Shown in pieces: positions 12,375-22,600 of a stretch of DNA of 64,000 nt. Under the pieces are notes generated by a model that was given only the letters and a program-made list of their open reading frames with translations, did not search any database and was not told the origin of the DNA. Each line of letters opens with the position of its first letter. The stretch's first letter is position 1. This stretch comes from Forficula auricularia (taxonomy: Eukaryota > Arthropoda > Insecta > Dermaptera > Forficulidae), in contig JALMQS010000816.1 of the NCBI GenBank assembly GCA_024734495.1, positions 9,085,092 through 9,149,091 on the forward strand, written 5' to 3'. Both the position numbers and the translations under genes were made by a program.

Positions 12375-13560
12375 TGTCGAGATCAGAGACACATTATTTG
12401 TTATTTATTCATTAAGTCCATTCACTCTACAATATTGGATTCTCTCTTTTAACTCGTAAACTATTAATTTTAGACATTTCCCTTTCATGAACTTTTCTGT
12501 TGGAAATTAAATTTTATTTAATAAAGGTCATTTTATAAATTTGTGTAACTCAAAGGGTTAGGCACTATTGGTGAAATTTATGATGAAAGTTGGATAAATA
12601 TTGCTCTAACGCCCTAGGTATTCTACATATAAAAAATTCTAATAAAGAAACATGTTGATAACTTATTTTACTAAAAGAAAGTTCATTATGTTTAATAAGC
12701 TCAGATGACTATTTAAATATCTAGAGTAGAGAGGATTAAACATTCAAAATTAAATAACAATTTTCGGAGAAAAGTAAACATTTCTTTACAAAAATAAAAG
12801 GCTGCCCCTTAGATAAAATGTGAAATTTTTTATTGAAATCCGTCTCATCAAACAAATTTCATATTTTTTGTTGCAAAAAATTACCTGGCCAATTCATTGG
12901 GCTTGAATTTTTATATTGAAAAATATTTACATTTACATAACTCGTAAACTATTGAATTTAGACATTTCTCTAATATAAACTTTTCTGATGGAAATAAAAG
13001 TACTTTAATAAAAGTCCTTATATGAATTTGTTTATCTATAAGTGTAGTCAGGAATGGTGAAATTTAAGTGGGAAGTTAGATAAATACTCCCTATAAAACT
13101 CATTGTCCCGGATAGAAAAATCGAAACTATTAATACAAGGCATCACTTATGAATTTCTCATTAAATTATTTCGGTACTTACAAAATTTGTCAATTCTACT
13201 AAAAAGTTAGTTGATCTCTCTAATCGGATTACCGAAATTGAAATCTTGTGTTGCTTATCAGCTTGAGGATTGCCCCCTCCCCGTCTAGGAAATCTCCCTA
13301 ACTAGGCTAATGGTCTTGAACACCCCATTTTAAGACACGTAACTAAATTTTGGGATCAAATAACATAAAACGACAATGACAATGAAAAAATTATAATAGT
13401 CAGCGACCAAAAATAAATTCAAAATAACCTGATGTAGTAGCCATCCACAGGATTTTACCATACACCTGGACCATCTCTCCTATTTTTGAACCCCTCCCCT
13501 TTTATGGGCCACTATCAATTTCACATAATGAGACATTTTCATAAGGTCATTTAGGCTATA
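12375..13560. other. Repeat debris, no gene seen
   Basis: Contains an inverse copy of material from 3560-3800 (GTCCATTCACTCTACAATATTG) and an internal partial duplication (the TCGTAAACTATT... stretches near 12465 and 12943). No coding sequence is supported. Confidence 0.5.
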
Positions 13561-13639
13561 GGGTGCATTGGCGAAATTTCGTACAAATCGATCGGCAGGG
13601 TCTAGGACTTATATTAATAGTTCTTGTATTTTTAACCGA

Positions 13640-14320
13640 CTTCAAAAAAAGGAGGAGGTTCTCTATTCGACTGATTTTTTTTTTTGTGCCTATGTTACCT
13701 CATATCTCCACCAATTGTGAACCGATTTTGAAAAAAAAAATTTGCATTGCGTCCAGGCTACGTTCCGATTGGTCCCATTTTTTTCGTAGGTATTAGACCT
13801 TTTTTGTTAGGTTTGTTCAGGACTAACTTCTTTGTTTATGAACCGATTTCGATGATTCTTTTTTTATTGGAAAGGGAGTATCTTAGGGATGGTGCAATAT
13901 TAATTTGGTCAAGTTCTGATGATAGGATCACTATTAATAACATCACTAAAAAGAGAAAAATAAAAATTTTTAAGAAAAAAATAAAACCGACTTCAAAAAA
14001 ATAAAATACACTAAAAGGTATAAAATAATTATTATCTTATTTAGTTACAACTAAACGACAAAATATTAACACGAAATTACTTTTTGAAGTCGGTGCCAAA
14101 CATATACCTTTTATGAATCGCACTCGACGGATCTTACTTAGTACGTTTGGTGGGTACGCTCGCTTATAGGTATAGTTTGTTTGGCACCCACTTCAAAAAG
14201 TAATTTCATGTTAATATTTCGTCGTTTAGTTGTAACTAAATAAGATAATAATTATTTTATACCTTTTAGTGTATTTTATTTGTTGCATTTATTTTTTTGA
14301 AGTCGGTTTTATTTTTTTCT
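13640..14320. repeat. AACCGACTTCAAAAAA repeat and palindrome
   Basis: Starts with AACCGACTTC...GGAGGAGGTTCT and contains GAACCGATTTCGATGATT, wording I know from dispersed non-coding repeats of many arthropods, notably moths. Its right part (13975-14100 against 14183-14320) is an inverted repeat of about 125 bp carrying TTTTTGAAGTCGGTT at both ends. The overlapping frames at 13563-14004 have no coding character. Confidence 0.65.
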
Positions 14321-15241
14321 TAAATGTTTTTTTGTTTTTTAGACTCCTGGGACCCATTGATTATGTATACAAAATTTGGTTGAGTTTGGTAAATGGCCTA
14401 GATTTTTAATTTTTAACCTCCCGTCCCCACCCCTTAATTTTGGGTCTTAATCTCAATGCACCAAAACTACGTGTGAAATTTGGTTTCGATATTCAGACTA
14501 GTTTTTGAGCTAGCTCGTCCACAAAAATTTGGTAACACACAGACTAACGGACAACCGGACAACCAGACAACCAGACTAGCAAAGAGACATTTTGATAAAA
14601 CAATTATTATCTCGAAAAATATAATTTTTTCGATGTTCACTTTTTTGTAGACCGAAAGGCCATGGTTTCGCTCAATTTTTTTAATCAAAATAGTTTCAGC
14701 CGTTTTTGAGATATTTTGAAAAAAAGAAGGAAAAAAACCTTTTTTCATGCACGATTACAATATTTGACCATACCCTGTATGGTATAGTAAAAACCAATGT
14801 TTATTTATTATTTATTTATTTATTTATTTATTATTAAAATCAATATAATATGAAAAATTTAGTTGGTTCATGTCTATTTTAATAATAAATAATAGATTCA
14901 AGGGTTTTAATTATATAATATGAAAAGATGTTTAATGAGAAATCCGAGCCTGCTTAAATGAGCACATGCGATCAAAATTTGGACCAATCATTGATAAGGC
15001 TGCACGCATAACTCTCAGCTATGTGTATTATCTTCAAAAAACTTAAAAAGTAAATCTAGCTACAATACATTAACAAACAACAATACAAATTAACTACAAC
15101 AATTTAACAAATAATAAACAAGTACAAAAAAAATAGAAATGTATGCTCATTAACAAATAACATGATAATAGATTTCCATCAAAAGACAAAAAGTAATTTA
15201 CAAATTCCGCGCAAAAACCCTATACCAGGAGCAAGCGGCGC
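14057..15241 (+). repeat. 1.2-kb repeat, copy 2
   Basis: Second copy of the 9172-10370 repeat. It differs by a few small indels: for example, copy 1 has an extra short duplication near 9785, and the poly-A lengths differ. Its left boundary lies inside the palindrome of the preceding repeat. Confidence 0.85.
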
Positions 15242-16195
15242 ATTAGCCATCCCGGTTTGTCATAAGTTGTTAAGGAAAGCTGGACAAGGGGGGTGTGATC
15301 TCTCTTCACCTCAGCTAATCTCTGCTTGTGAGAACTAAATAAAATTTTGTAGAGCTCTAGGACTTTAGGACTTGACAAACTTCATAATAGATTTAATCAT
15401 ACTATAATCCCATGTAGTAATAAATCATGTTCGTGAAATTTAATAATTTTATCCACATCTAAGAGATGTCCCATAGTGAATCGTTCCAACGATTTAAAAA
15501 ATTGCGCGGAATCATTGCCGAATCGACTTTTCAGAGAAAATTCCAAAATATGATTTTCTGAAAAAATCTTCAGGTGTTTTGCATTTCAAATATAAAACCT
15601 AAACACATCTGATAAAAGAATATTCTTATTTTATTTAATTTTGATATGTAACAAATAAATGGCAGATTAAATGATGTCATTGCTCAACAAAAATTTCAAA
15701 TAACCGCCTCGTTTTTAAAACTAACCCAAACCGGATCGTCATCAACTCTTCCAGATCATTAGCTTAATTACATTTGCACCATGACCCTCGAGTCGAACAG
15801 GTATTATTTCAAATTCTGTAACGGATGAATTTTTATTTTGTCTGTTATTAGACAATAGCCTGCTCAGTCATTCGCATAATTTGATTCTTTTGTTTCTACA
15901 GAGAAGGGAGGAGTTGAAGAACCATGTAGAAAGGGTTTGACAATGCGAATGTGGACCACATGTCCTCGACTAAAATATCCATTTGAAACTTACCTTATTT
16001 GTCCTTGAGAGCCAGTGATAATTGATCTAGTTAATATTTGTAAGTATTTGAATTAAGTGAAATTGTCTTTTTCATTCATCATATGGGTAATATATTTTTC
16101 AACATTTATTTAATTTTTTTTTCATTTCAATTATTACATGGATTTATAACTTAGCTATTTTATTGTATCAATACCATTAATATTATTCTTTTATC
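15242..16195. other. Intergenic, no gene seen
   Basis: Moderately AT-rich, unique-looking sequence without a supported ORF, RNA gene or inverted repeat. Confidence 0.5.
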
Positions 16196-16205
16196 AAATT
16201 CTCTT

Positions 16206-16667
16206 TTATTATTATCATTTCCGTCCATAATTTGAAAGTTTATAATGGGAAAGTAAGGACAAGTTTTTATGTGTGACTTTTTTATTTATCAGCCAACGTT
16301 TCGTCGACTTTGCCGACTTCTTCATTTTAAATTTGAGATTTCTTTATGTAGAAAAAATATTCTATTCTGTTTAAAAAAAAAAAGTGTTGCATCATTCTAT
16401 CTATGTTATTTCTGTTTTATATCCAATGTAATTGTTAATAAAAAAAGAAAAGAAAGAATAATTGTTTATGTGAATGTGCCAAATATTTTTTGAAATTTGT
16501 GTTTCTGATGGTCTTCAATGGTAACGAAGATAAAAAGAAAATTTAGACGAATGTATGACATGACTATTTGAAGTCATGAAGAAGTCGGCAAAGTCGACGA
16601 AACGTTGGCTGATAAATAATAAAGTCACATATAAAAACTTGTCCTTATTTTCCCATTATAAACTTTC
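16206..16667. mobile_element. Foldback element with hammerhead-like cores
   Basis: A 462-bp element flanked by the duplication AAATTCTCTT (16196-16205, 16668-16677). Its arms of about 100 bp carry a hammerhead-like core: plus strand 16571-16611 and minus strand 16328-16291 read TGAAGA, a GTCG/CGAC stem II, then GAAACGTT. On the right arm stem I (AGTC with GGCT) can pair, but the conserved C before UGA is A, so this copy is probably catalytically weak. The frame at 16269-16493 spans the arm and loop and is not a gene. Confidence 0.72.
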
Positions 16668-17089
16668 AAATTCTCTTATATTTGCAGTTTAATTATACAT
16701 CTTTGATTTGTCCTGATTTTAAGTTTTACTCTAAAAGAATTCAGTTTCCTCTTTTAAATCATTGTTTTCTTTCCTTCAATAATATTTTTATTAGCGTAAC
16801 AAGAATTGGAAAATGTTTAAAAAATAATCATATTCGTATGCCTTATCATGTTCATATATATATAAATTTATTATCTTAGTACTCTCTTTAAGAAAATAGG
16901 GTGTCAATATACTGGTATACAAGTATATATAACATTTCTTTATTCCCTTTTATTCTTTTTTCCAATTAGAGTTTTAGTGTCTATTAATACAATTATTAAA
17001 TGCAAAGAAATGATTATCTATTTGAGAAAGAAAGATCGAATTTTTTCTCAAAATCAACTTGCGATATTTAATCAATTTATTAACAAAAA

Positions 17090-17475
17090 TGGTTTTAGGT
17101 CGAATCAAAGAATTAAATAGATATGTTTATATTGCATATAGAGTAGGAGGTTCCTGCCCCCTAGGAGTTGAACCCAAACACTAGTTTGTTTTCCGGGCAA
17201 CTAGTCAGACCCTTGAGACAATCACCTCCAAACATGCAACATACATATATAACGAAAGCCAGACATTTTTACTCCACCACTCGGCTCGACTAGAATAATA
17301 AAAATTACTGCTTAACTGAAATATAGCATGTTTCGAGGTGATTGTCTCAAGAGTCTGACTAGTTGTCCGGAAAGCAAACTAGTGCTTGGTTCCAACTCCT
17401 GAGGAGGCAGGACCTTCCTACATGCAATATAAACATATCTATTAAAATCTTTGATTCGACCTAAATTCATTTCGT
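17090..17475. repeat. Inverted repeat with tRNA-like boxes
   Basis: Arms 17090-17245 and 17320-17475 are imperfect complements (GACTAGTTGCCCGG, CAAACTAGTG, TTGGGTTCAACTCC on the minus strand of the left arm). TTGGGTTCAACTCC fits a Pol III B box and CTAGTTGCCCGG could be an A box, so the arms may be a tRNA-derived SINE present twice in opposite orientation. It directly precedes another foldback element. Confidence 0.5.
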
Positions 17476-17490
17476 TAACAATTATTAAAA

Positions 17491-18020
17491 CTGAAAGTAA
17501 TGGAAGGCAGCCCAGGGGAGTGAAGAAAGAAAAAATTAACACATATCCAAATAAAGTGTAATTTATTGGAATCCTTTCTCCTTTCCTTTCAAACCGACGT
17601 TTCAGAGGATTCTTCCCCCCTTCTTCAGGGTTTCAAAGGGTCAATGAAGGAAGGAAACAAAATGTTTCCTTCCTCTTTCCACACCAGTGTTTAAAAAAAT
17701 TTTCTCCCTTAGCAGAAGAATTAAAATAAAAAACAATTTTTTTTTTTTTTAATTATCTATCTAGTTTTAAACACTGCTATGGAGAGAGGAAGGAAACATT
17801 TTGTTTGTTTCCTTCATTGACCCTTTGAAACCCTGAAGAAGGAGGGAAGAATCCTCCGAAACGTCGGTTTGAAAGGAAAGGAGGAAGGAATCCAATAAAT
17901 TAGACTTATTTTGATATGAGTTAAATTTTTCATTCTTCACTAACCCTGGCTGTCTTACATTACTTTCAGTTAAAATTTCTTCCAACCCGTCTCTCTCCAG
18001 AGAAAATTTCGTCCAAAAAA
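17491..18020. mobile_element. Foldback element with intact hammerhead-like core
   Basis: A 530-bp element flanked by a 13-bp duplication ACAATTATTAAAA (17478-17490, 18021-18033). Both arms carry the core. The plus-strand copy at 17826-17872 has stem I GAAACC paired with GGTTT, then CTGAAGA, one extra A, a 5-bp stem II GGAGG/CCTCC, GAAA, then CGTC followed by the other stem-I strand. ACGU is self-complementary, so stem III would form between two molecules. The left arm (minus, 17635-17589) is nearly as good. The tail TCTCTCCAGAGAAAATTTCG is shared with 52103-52629. Confidence 0.85.
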
Positions 18021-18033
18021 ACAATTATTAAAA

Positions 18034-18976
18034 TTTTACATAATTAGAGTATTTAGGACAATTAATATTTCTACTTGTCTTTTTTGTGTTTTTAAATTCA
18101 TTCCATGTAAATAGACACAGGATGCCTAAAAAAATGGTCATAAATTTTAAGTAGATCTTTTTCAAAGGAGAATAACGTGAGGTTGCCTATTACTGAATCC
18201 GAGGTCTTATGGATAGTTTTTATATTAGTCAGAAGGGTTGTATTCAGCCCTTCGGGAATCAAACCCTATTGCCGCTTGGCTTGTCCACCGAAGCTCTGAC
18301 ATTTTATAAAAATTGTCCAAAAACATTTCGGATTCAATAGTTGACAATCTCTCGTGATTTTCTTTAGAAATTTTAACTCTGCTACCAACGGCATTTTGAA
18401 CTTTTAGAACTTTTTCAAAATATCTGAGTACCATCTTTAATAGGAATTATTTAATTGCACTTATTAAGAACTTTAAGATAATAAAATTATAACAGATAAA
18501 AATAATAAAACATTTTGTAGTAAATAATCATTTAGTGATATTCTCTTTCCAACTATATTTTATGAGGAGTCAGTATTCTTCAAATCAAGAAAAATAAACA
18601 AGGGTCCTAAAAACCTTTCGAGAATGAGCCATTGTTTCATCACTATAATAGATGGTCACTGTACTTTCCATTTATTTCATATTCATTGAGTCCTTTAGCT
18701 CTTTAGTCTTCTTGAAACTTCTTGAAACAATCCTTGTTTGTCTCTGTCTGATCTGCTGAGAGGATTGTCGTAATGAGGGTAATGATCAGTAATGAGGGTT
18801 GAAAATAAAAATACATTAAACTCCCTTTGGACCATCCCAACCAATCCATTAATTGTCTCAATTATATATTCAAATATTATGTACACATCTAGTAAAATAG
18901 AAGTTAAGTAGTAAAATAAGATAGACAATACTGATTTCTCACAAGTTCAAAGGTATACATTTTATGACCTATGTTT
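18034..18976. other. Intergenic, no gene seen
   Basis: No supported gene. Short frames at 18225-18434 (minus) and 18695-18928 (minus) lack homologous character or conserved neighbours; the latter includes decayed LINE-like wording near 18750-18800. Confidence 0.45.
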
Positions 18977-18990
18977 AATATTATTTATTT

Positions 18991-19430
18991 AGGGCCGGTT
19001 GTATGTCGCAAAGTAAATGCTTTTTACCACTAACAAACGGTAGATGGTACTTTCAGTGCCTATCATCTGATTGGCCATCCCAGTGGCTCCATTTACCATC
19101 TACCGTTTGTTAGTGGTAAAAAGGATTTACTTTGCGACATACAACCGGCCCTAAAAGTAAAGAAAATTTTTGTAAATTTAAAATATAAAATTCAAGGTAG
19201 GTTTCACATAAATAAAAGATGAGATGCTTGTTTAGCACGACTATATATATTTCGGGGTATAAGGCCATCTTCAGGAGTTCACAAAGGACACAAACAAGCA
19301 AGCATCTGATCTTTTATTTATGTGAAGCCTGCCTAGTATTTTATATTTTAAATTTTCAAAAGTTTCTAAAAAAAATTTCTTTACTTTATTTAAAATGTTT
19401 CACCAAGAACCCATACCATTCTCCTTAACA
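18991..19430. mobile_element. Foldback element with hammerhead core and nested MITE
   Basis: Bounded by a 14-bp duplication AATATTATTTATTT (18977-18990, 19431-19444). The right part (about 19190-19345) is a hairpin carrying a minus-strand hammerhead-like core at 19280-19236 (CTGAAGA, short stem II, GAAA, ATATATAT). The tail is shared with 4142-4360. The left part (18991-19155) is a separate palindrome with ends GGGCCGGTTGT and ACAACCGGCCC bounded by TA, related to the element at 29275-29452; it probably inserted into the foldback as a PIF/Harbinger-type MITE. Confidence 0.72.
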
Positions 19431-19646
19431 AATATTATTTATTTGTTTTTATGAATTAAATCTCCTTAAATCATGTAACGATTTTTTTAACACTCAACAT
19501 ATGTGTATAATAAATATAGCTTAATTAAATAGAATAATTTTAAATTTACGATTTTTACCATTTTCATCATTTTCTTTTTCATTATAAAATTATATTAAAA
19601 GGTACTAAATAATATTTATTTTTTTTATTTAAGGATAACATTTGCA

Positions 19647-22600
19647 ATGGCTGAGACTCCTATGCTCAATTCTCCAATGGATATATTATCCATTGAAGAC
19701 ATCAAAAGTGAAGATAAAAATCGAATGAAAAAACAACTTGGGCTCTTAGAGGGTGTAGCTATCATTCTTGGAATTATTTGTGGATCAGGTATTTTCAATA
19801 AATATTCTTTCGTTTCGGATCTGATGTAACTTTTACAAGCCACTGCTGCTTCTCTGTTAGTAGCCTATTTTGAACGTAGGATGTGAGACAACTATAATTC
19901 AAAATTATTTCTTGATCCTAGAAAAAAAAGGGGATGATAAAATGAAATACAGAGGTCGGGTCAGAGTTGAAGGTATTTTTGAATCTAGTGATTTTAAAGG
20001 TTTGAAGATTGTTTTGAATTTCTATTTGCGTTCTTTGATTAGTTTCTGAATTATCTGCAAAGGGATATTTGAGGGGTTCAAAATCAGAGTGACATTCTCA
20101 CTTTTGGTTTGTCAAGAGAAATCCAGCAAAATAAAGGCAAAAGTGGTACCTGTGCTGTAATCTAGAAGGAAAACTAAGTTTGGACCACTGTCTATTTAGT
20201 TTTATCAAAACCTTACTATATTATAGAGGTTTATCAGCGAAAATGAGATTTGTGGGTTGGTCTGCTTTTGAACGCCTCATTTGTAAATTGTGCATTTCAC
20301 GTAAAAATGAGGCTCCAGAGGCAAGGTTTTTTTAGATGGGTATCATACATCTCTTTTTCTCGCTTGTTTTCTCCTTTTATATTAAAAATTAAAATCAATT
20401 ATTATATATTATTTTATCATTCTTCGATCTAAAATTAAGATTTTTTTTTAAAATCAAATAGATTTATTTTTTCAAAATTTCAAGGCCTAAACTCTCTTCT
20501 GCCACGCACGATATGGAAGGGAAAATTATTGACTTTACCTCTCATAGCACAAATGTCATGGTAGTATCAATAAAAAATGTAAACAGCAGAAACGGTTTTA
20601 AGGTTCAATAAACCTTGATAAGCCCGCACTTATATTAATTTTATGGCTCATTTCTGAATTGCACTCAGGGTGGCAAGAGAATGCTGCAAGTCCCTCAACA
20701 CAGTTGCGAATTGTATTCAAGACAGAGACGAATGTGGGCCTTGTAAAGTGTGAGAAGTTAAATAAGCGTAAAAGAGCGTCTGGACCTGAATAGAAAGACC
20801 AGTTTCCTTAAGGCAGATTTTGCTACCGAGGTAATATTGTCATTCCAAAAGCGGTCAGACTTTAGCGTGTCATCTCCATTGATAATTTCTCAAAAAGCAT
20901 CAATGTATTCGATTCCAAGGAACTATGGAAGAAACCTATCAAAGCTCTTAAAATTAGACAACGTTTCGACTTAACTCCATCTAAAAGAAAAATTACAAGG
21001 CTCCTAATTTTTTCAGAGTGCTCACGTCCTTAAAATTATATTTTTCAACCTCTTTAATGTATTTTTAAAAAATAGTACTTTAGAATCAAATATATTCCGA
21101 AACAAAATAATTAAAAATTTTAAAGAAATTAATTAGTCTTTTAAAAAATTATAGATATAATTTAAAAAATCTATTTTTAATGTTCAAGAAAAATTATTTG
21201 GCATTACTAAATGTTTTTAATATTTTTGAAACTTTTTTACCAGGAATATTCATTTCTCCGCAAGGAGTCATAAAAGAAGTTGGTTCTGTCGGTTCTTCTA
21301 TTTTAATCTGGATCTTATGTGGTCTACTTTCAACTGTTGGTGCACTTTGTTATGCCGAATTAGGAACATCTATCCCTAAATCTGGTGGTGATTATGCATA
21401 TATCTTTGAAGCTTTTGGACCAATGCTTGCGTTTCTATATCTTTGGGATGCAATGTTAATTTTTGTGTAAGATTATTTTCTTTTTAAATTAGTTTCCATA
21501 TTTAAATGTATATGTATTTATATGTTACTTCGATTTTCTTTTAGGCCAACTACTAATGCTATAATGGGTCTTACTTTTGCTAATTATGTTATTCAGCCAT
21601 TTTTTCCCGATTGTGAAGTGCCTGATGCAGCCGTAAGATTACTTGCAGCAATAACAATAAGTAAAATTTAAAATGGGTTTAAGTTGTTATTAATAACTTA
21701 TTATATTAACTTTTTAATTTTATTTAAAGCTTTATTATCTTATATAAATTGTATTGATGTTAAACAAACCACCAAAATGCAAAATTTTTTTATGTTTACC
21801 AAAATATTCGCTGTGCTTCTGATAATAATTGCCGGATTGACATATTTTTTCCTTGGAAATATATTTTATTAGAATATTTATTTTTTATTATAACTTGAAA
21901 TGTAGGCTATATAAATATTTTTTTGTTTTTTAGGAAATACTTCAAATTTTAATGAACCTTTTCAAGGAACATCAACAGATCCAGGAAAAATTGCTGTAGC
22001 AATTTATTCAGGGATATTTTCTTATTCTGGATGGAGTTACCATTAATTATACATTTATTTGTAATAGCCTTTTAAATTAATTTTCCTTAGTTTAGAATTA
22101 TTTGCAAGTTTTTTTTTTAATTATTTGTAAATTATGACTCAATAAGCGATTAATTTTCTAATCTATGCAGGATTTTATGTAATGGTATTTTTGTGGGGTT
22201 CTATTTAAAAGGTAAATCGGGACCCAATTAGTGTTTATTCACATACATACACATCTCCATACTTCTGAGTTCATTGAGATAGTTCTTCCTGAGTGTTAAC
22301 ACAAACATTGATTGATTAATTGACTATGAAATCGACTCTTATTCGTAAATTCATGTCCGACTTCTACAAAAAACATTTTTCTCTTTTGTTGTATGCGAGT
22401 TTGCCCATCTTCCACATTGAATGAAAGCCCATTTTAAGACCTCGGGGTCCTGCGCGGTCGCTTTGTCCACTTACCACTTAATCCGCCACTGGATTCCAAA
22501 TGGAATAAGATGAGCAGAAAAGTTTAAGTACGGGACCCTAGGTATTCGAGTCCGACTCGCATTTGGTTAGCTTATTGGGTTTTTAAATTTTTTATATATT

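Noticed and set aside
13563..14004. Two overlapping plus-strand frames of 77 and 85 codons
   Set aside because: They lie in a dispersed AT-rich repeat, with Phe/Ile/Lys-rich low-complexity translation, no domain and no splice context.
19110..19428. Short frames on both strands near 19.1-19.4 kb
   Set aside because: They run through the inverted arms of a foldback element and its nested MITE; translations mirror the repeat, not a protein.
22034..22045. Canonical GT donor GGATGGA|GTTACC for transporter intron 5
   Set aside because: With any nearby AG acceptor it frameshifts into a stop and loses the conserved SYLNF segment.
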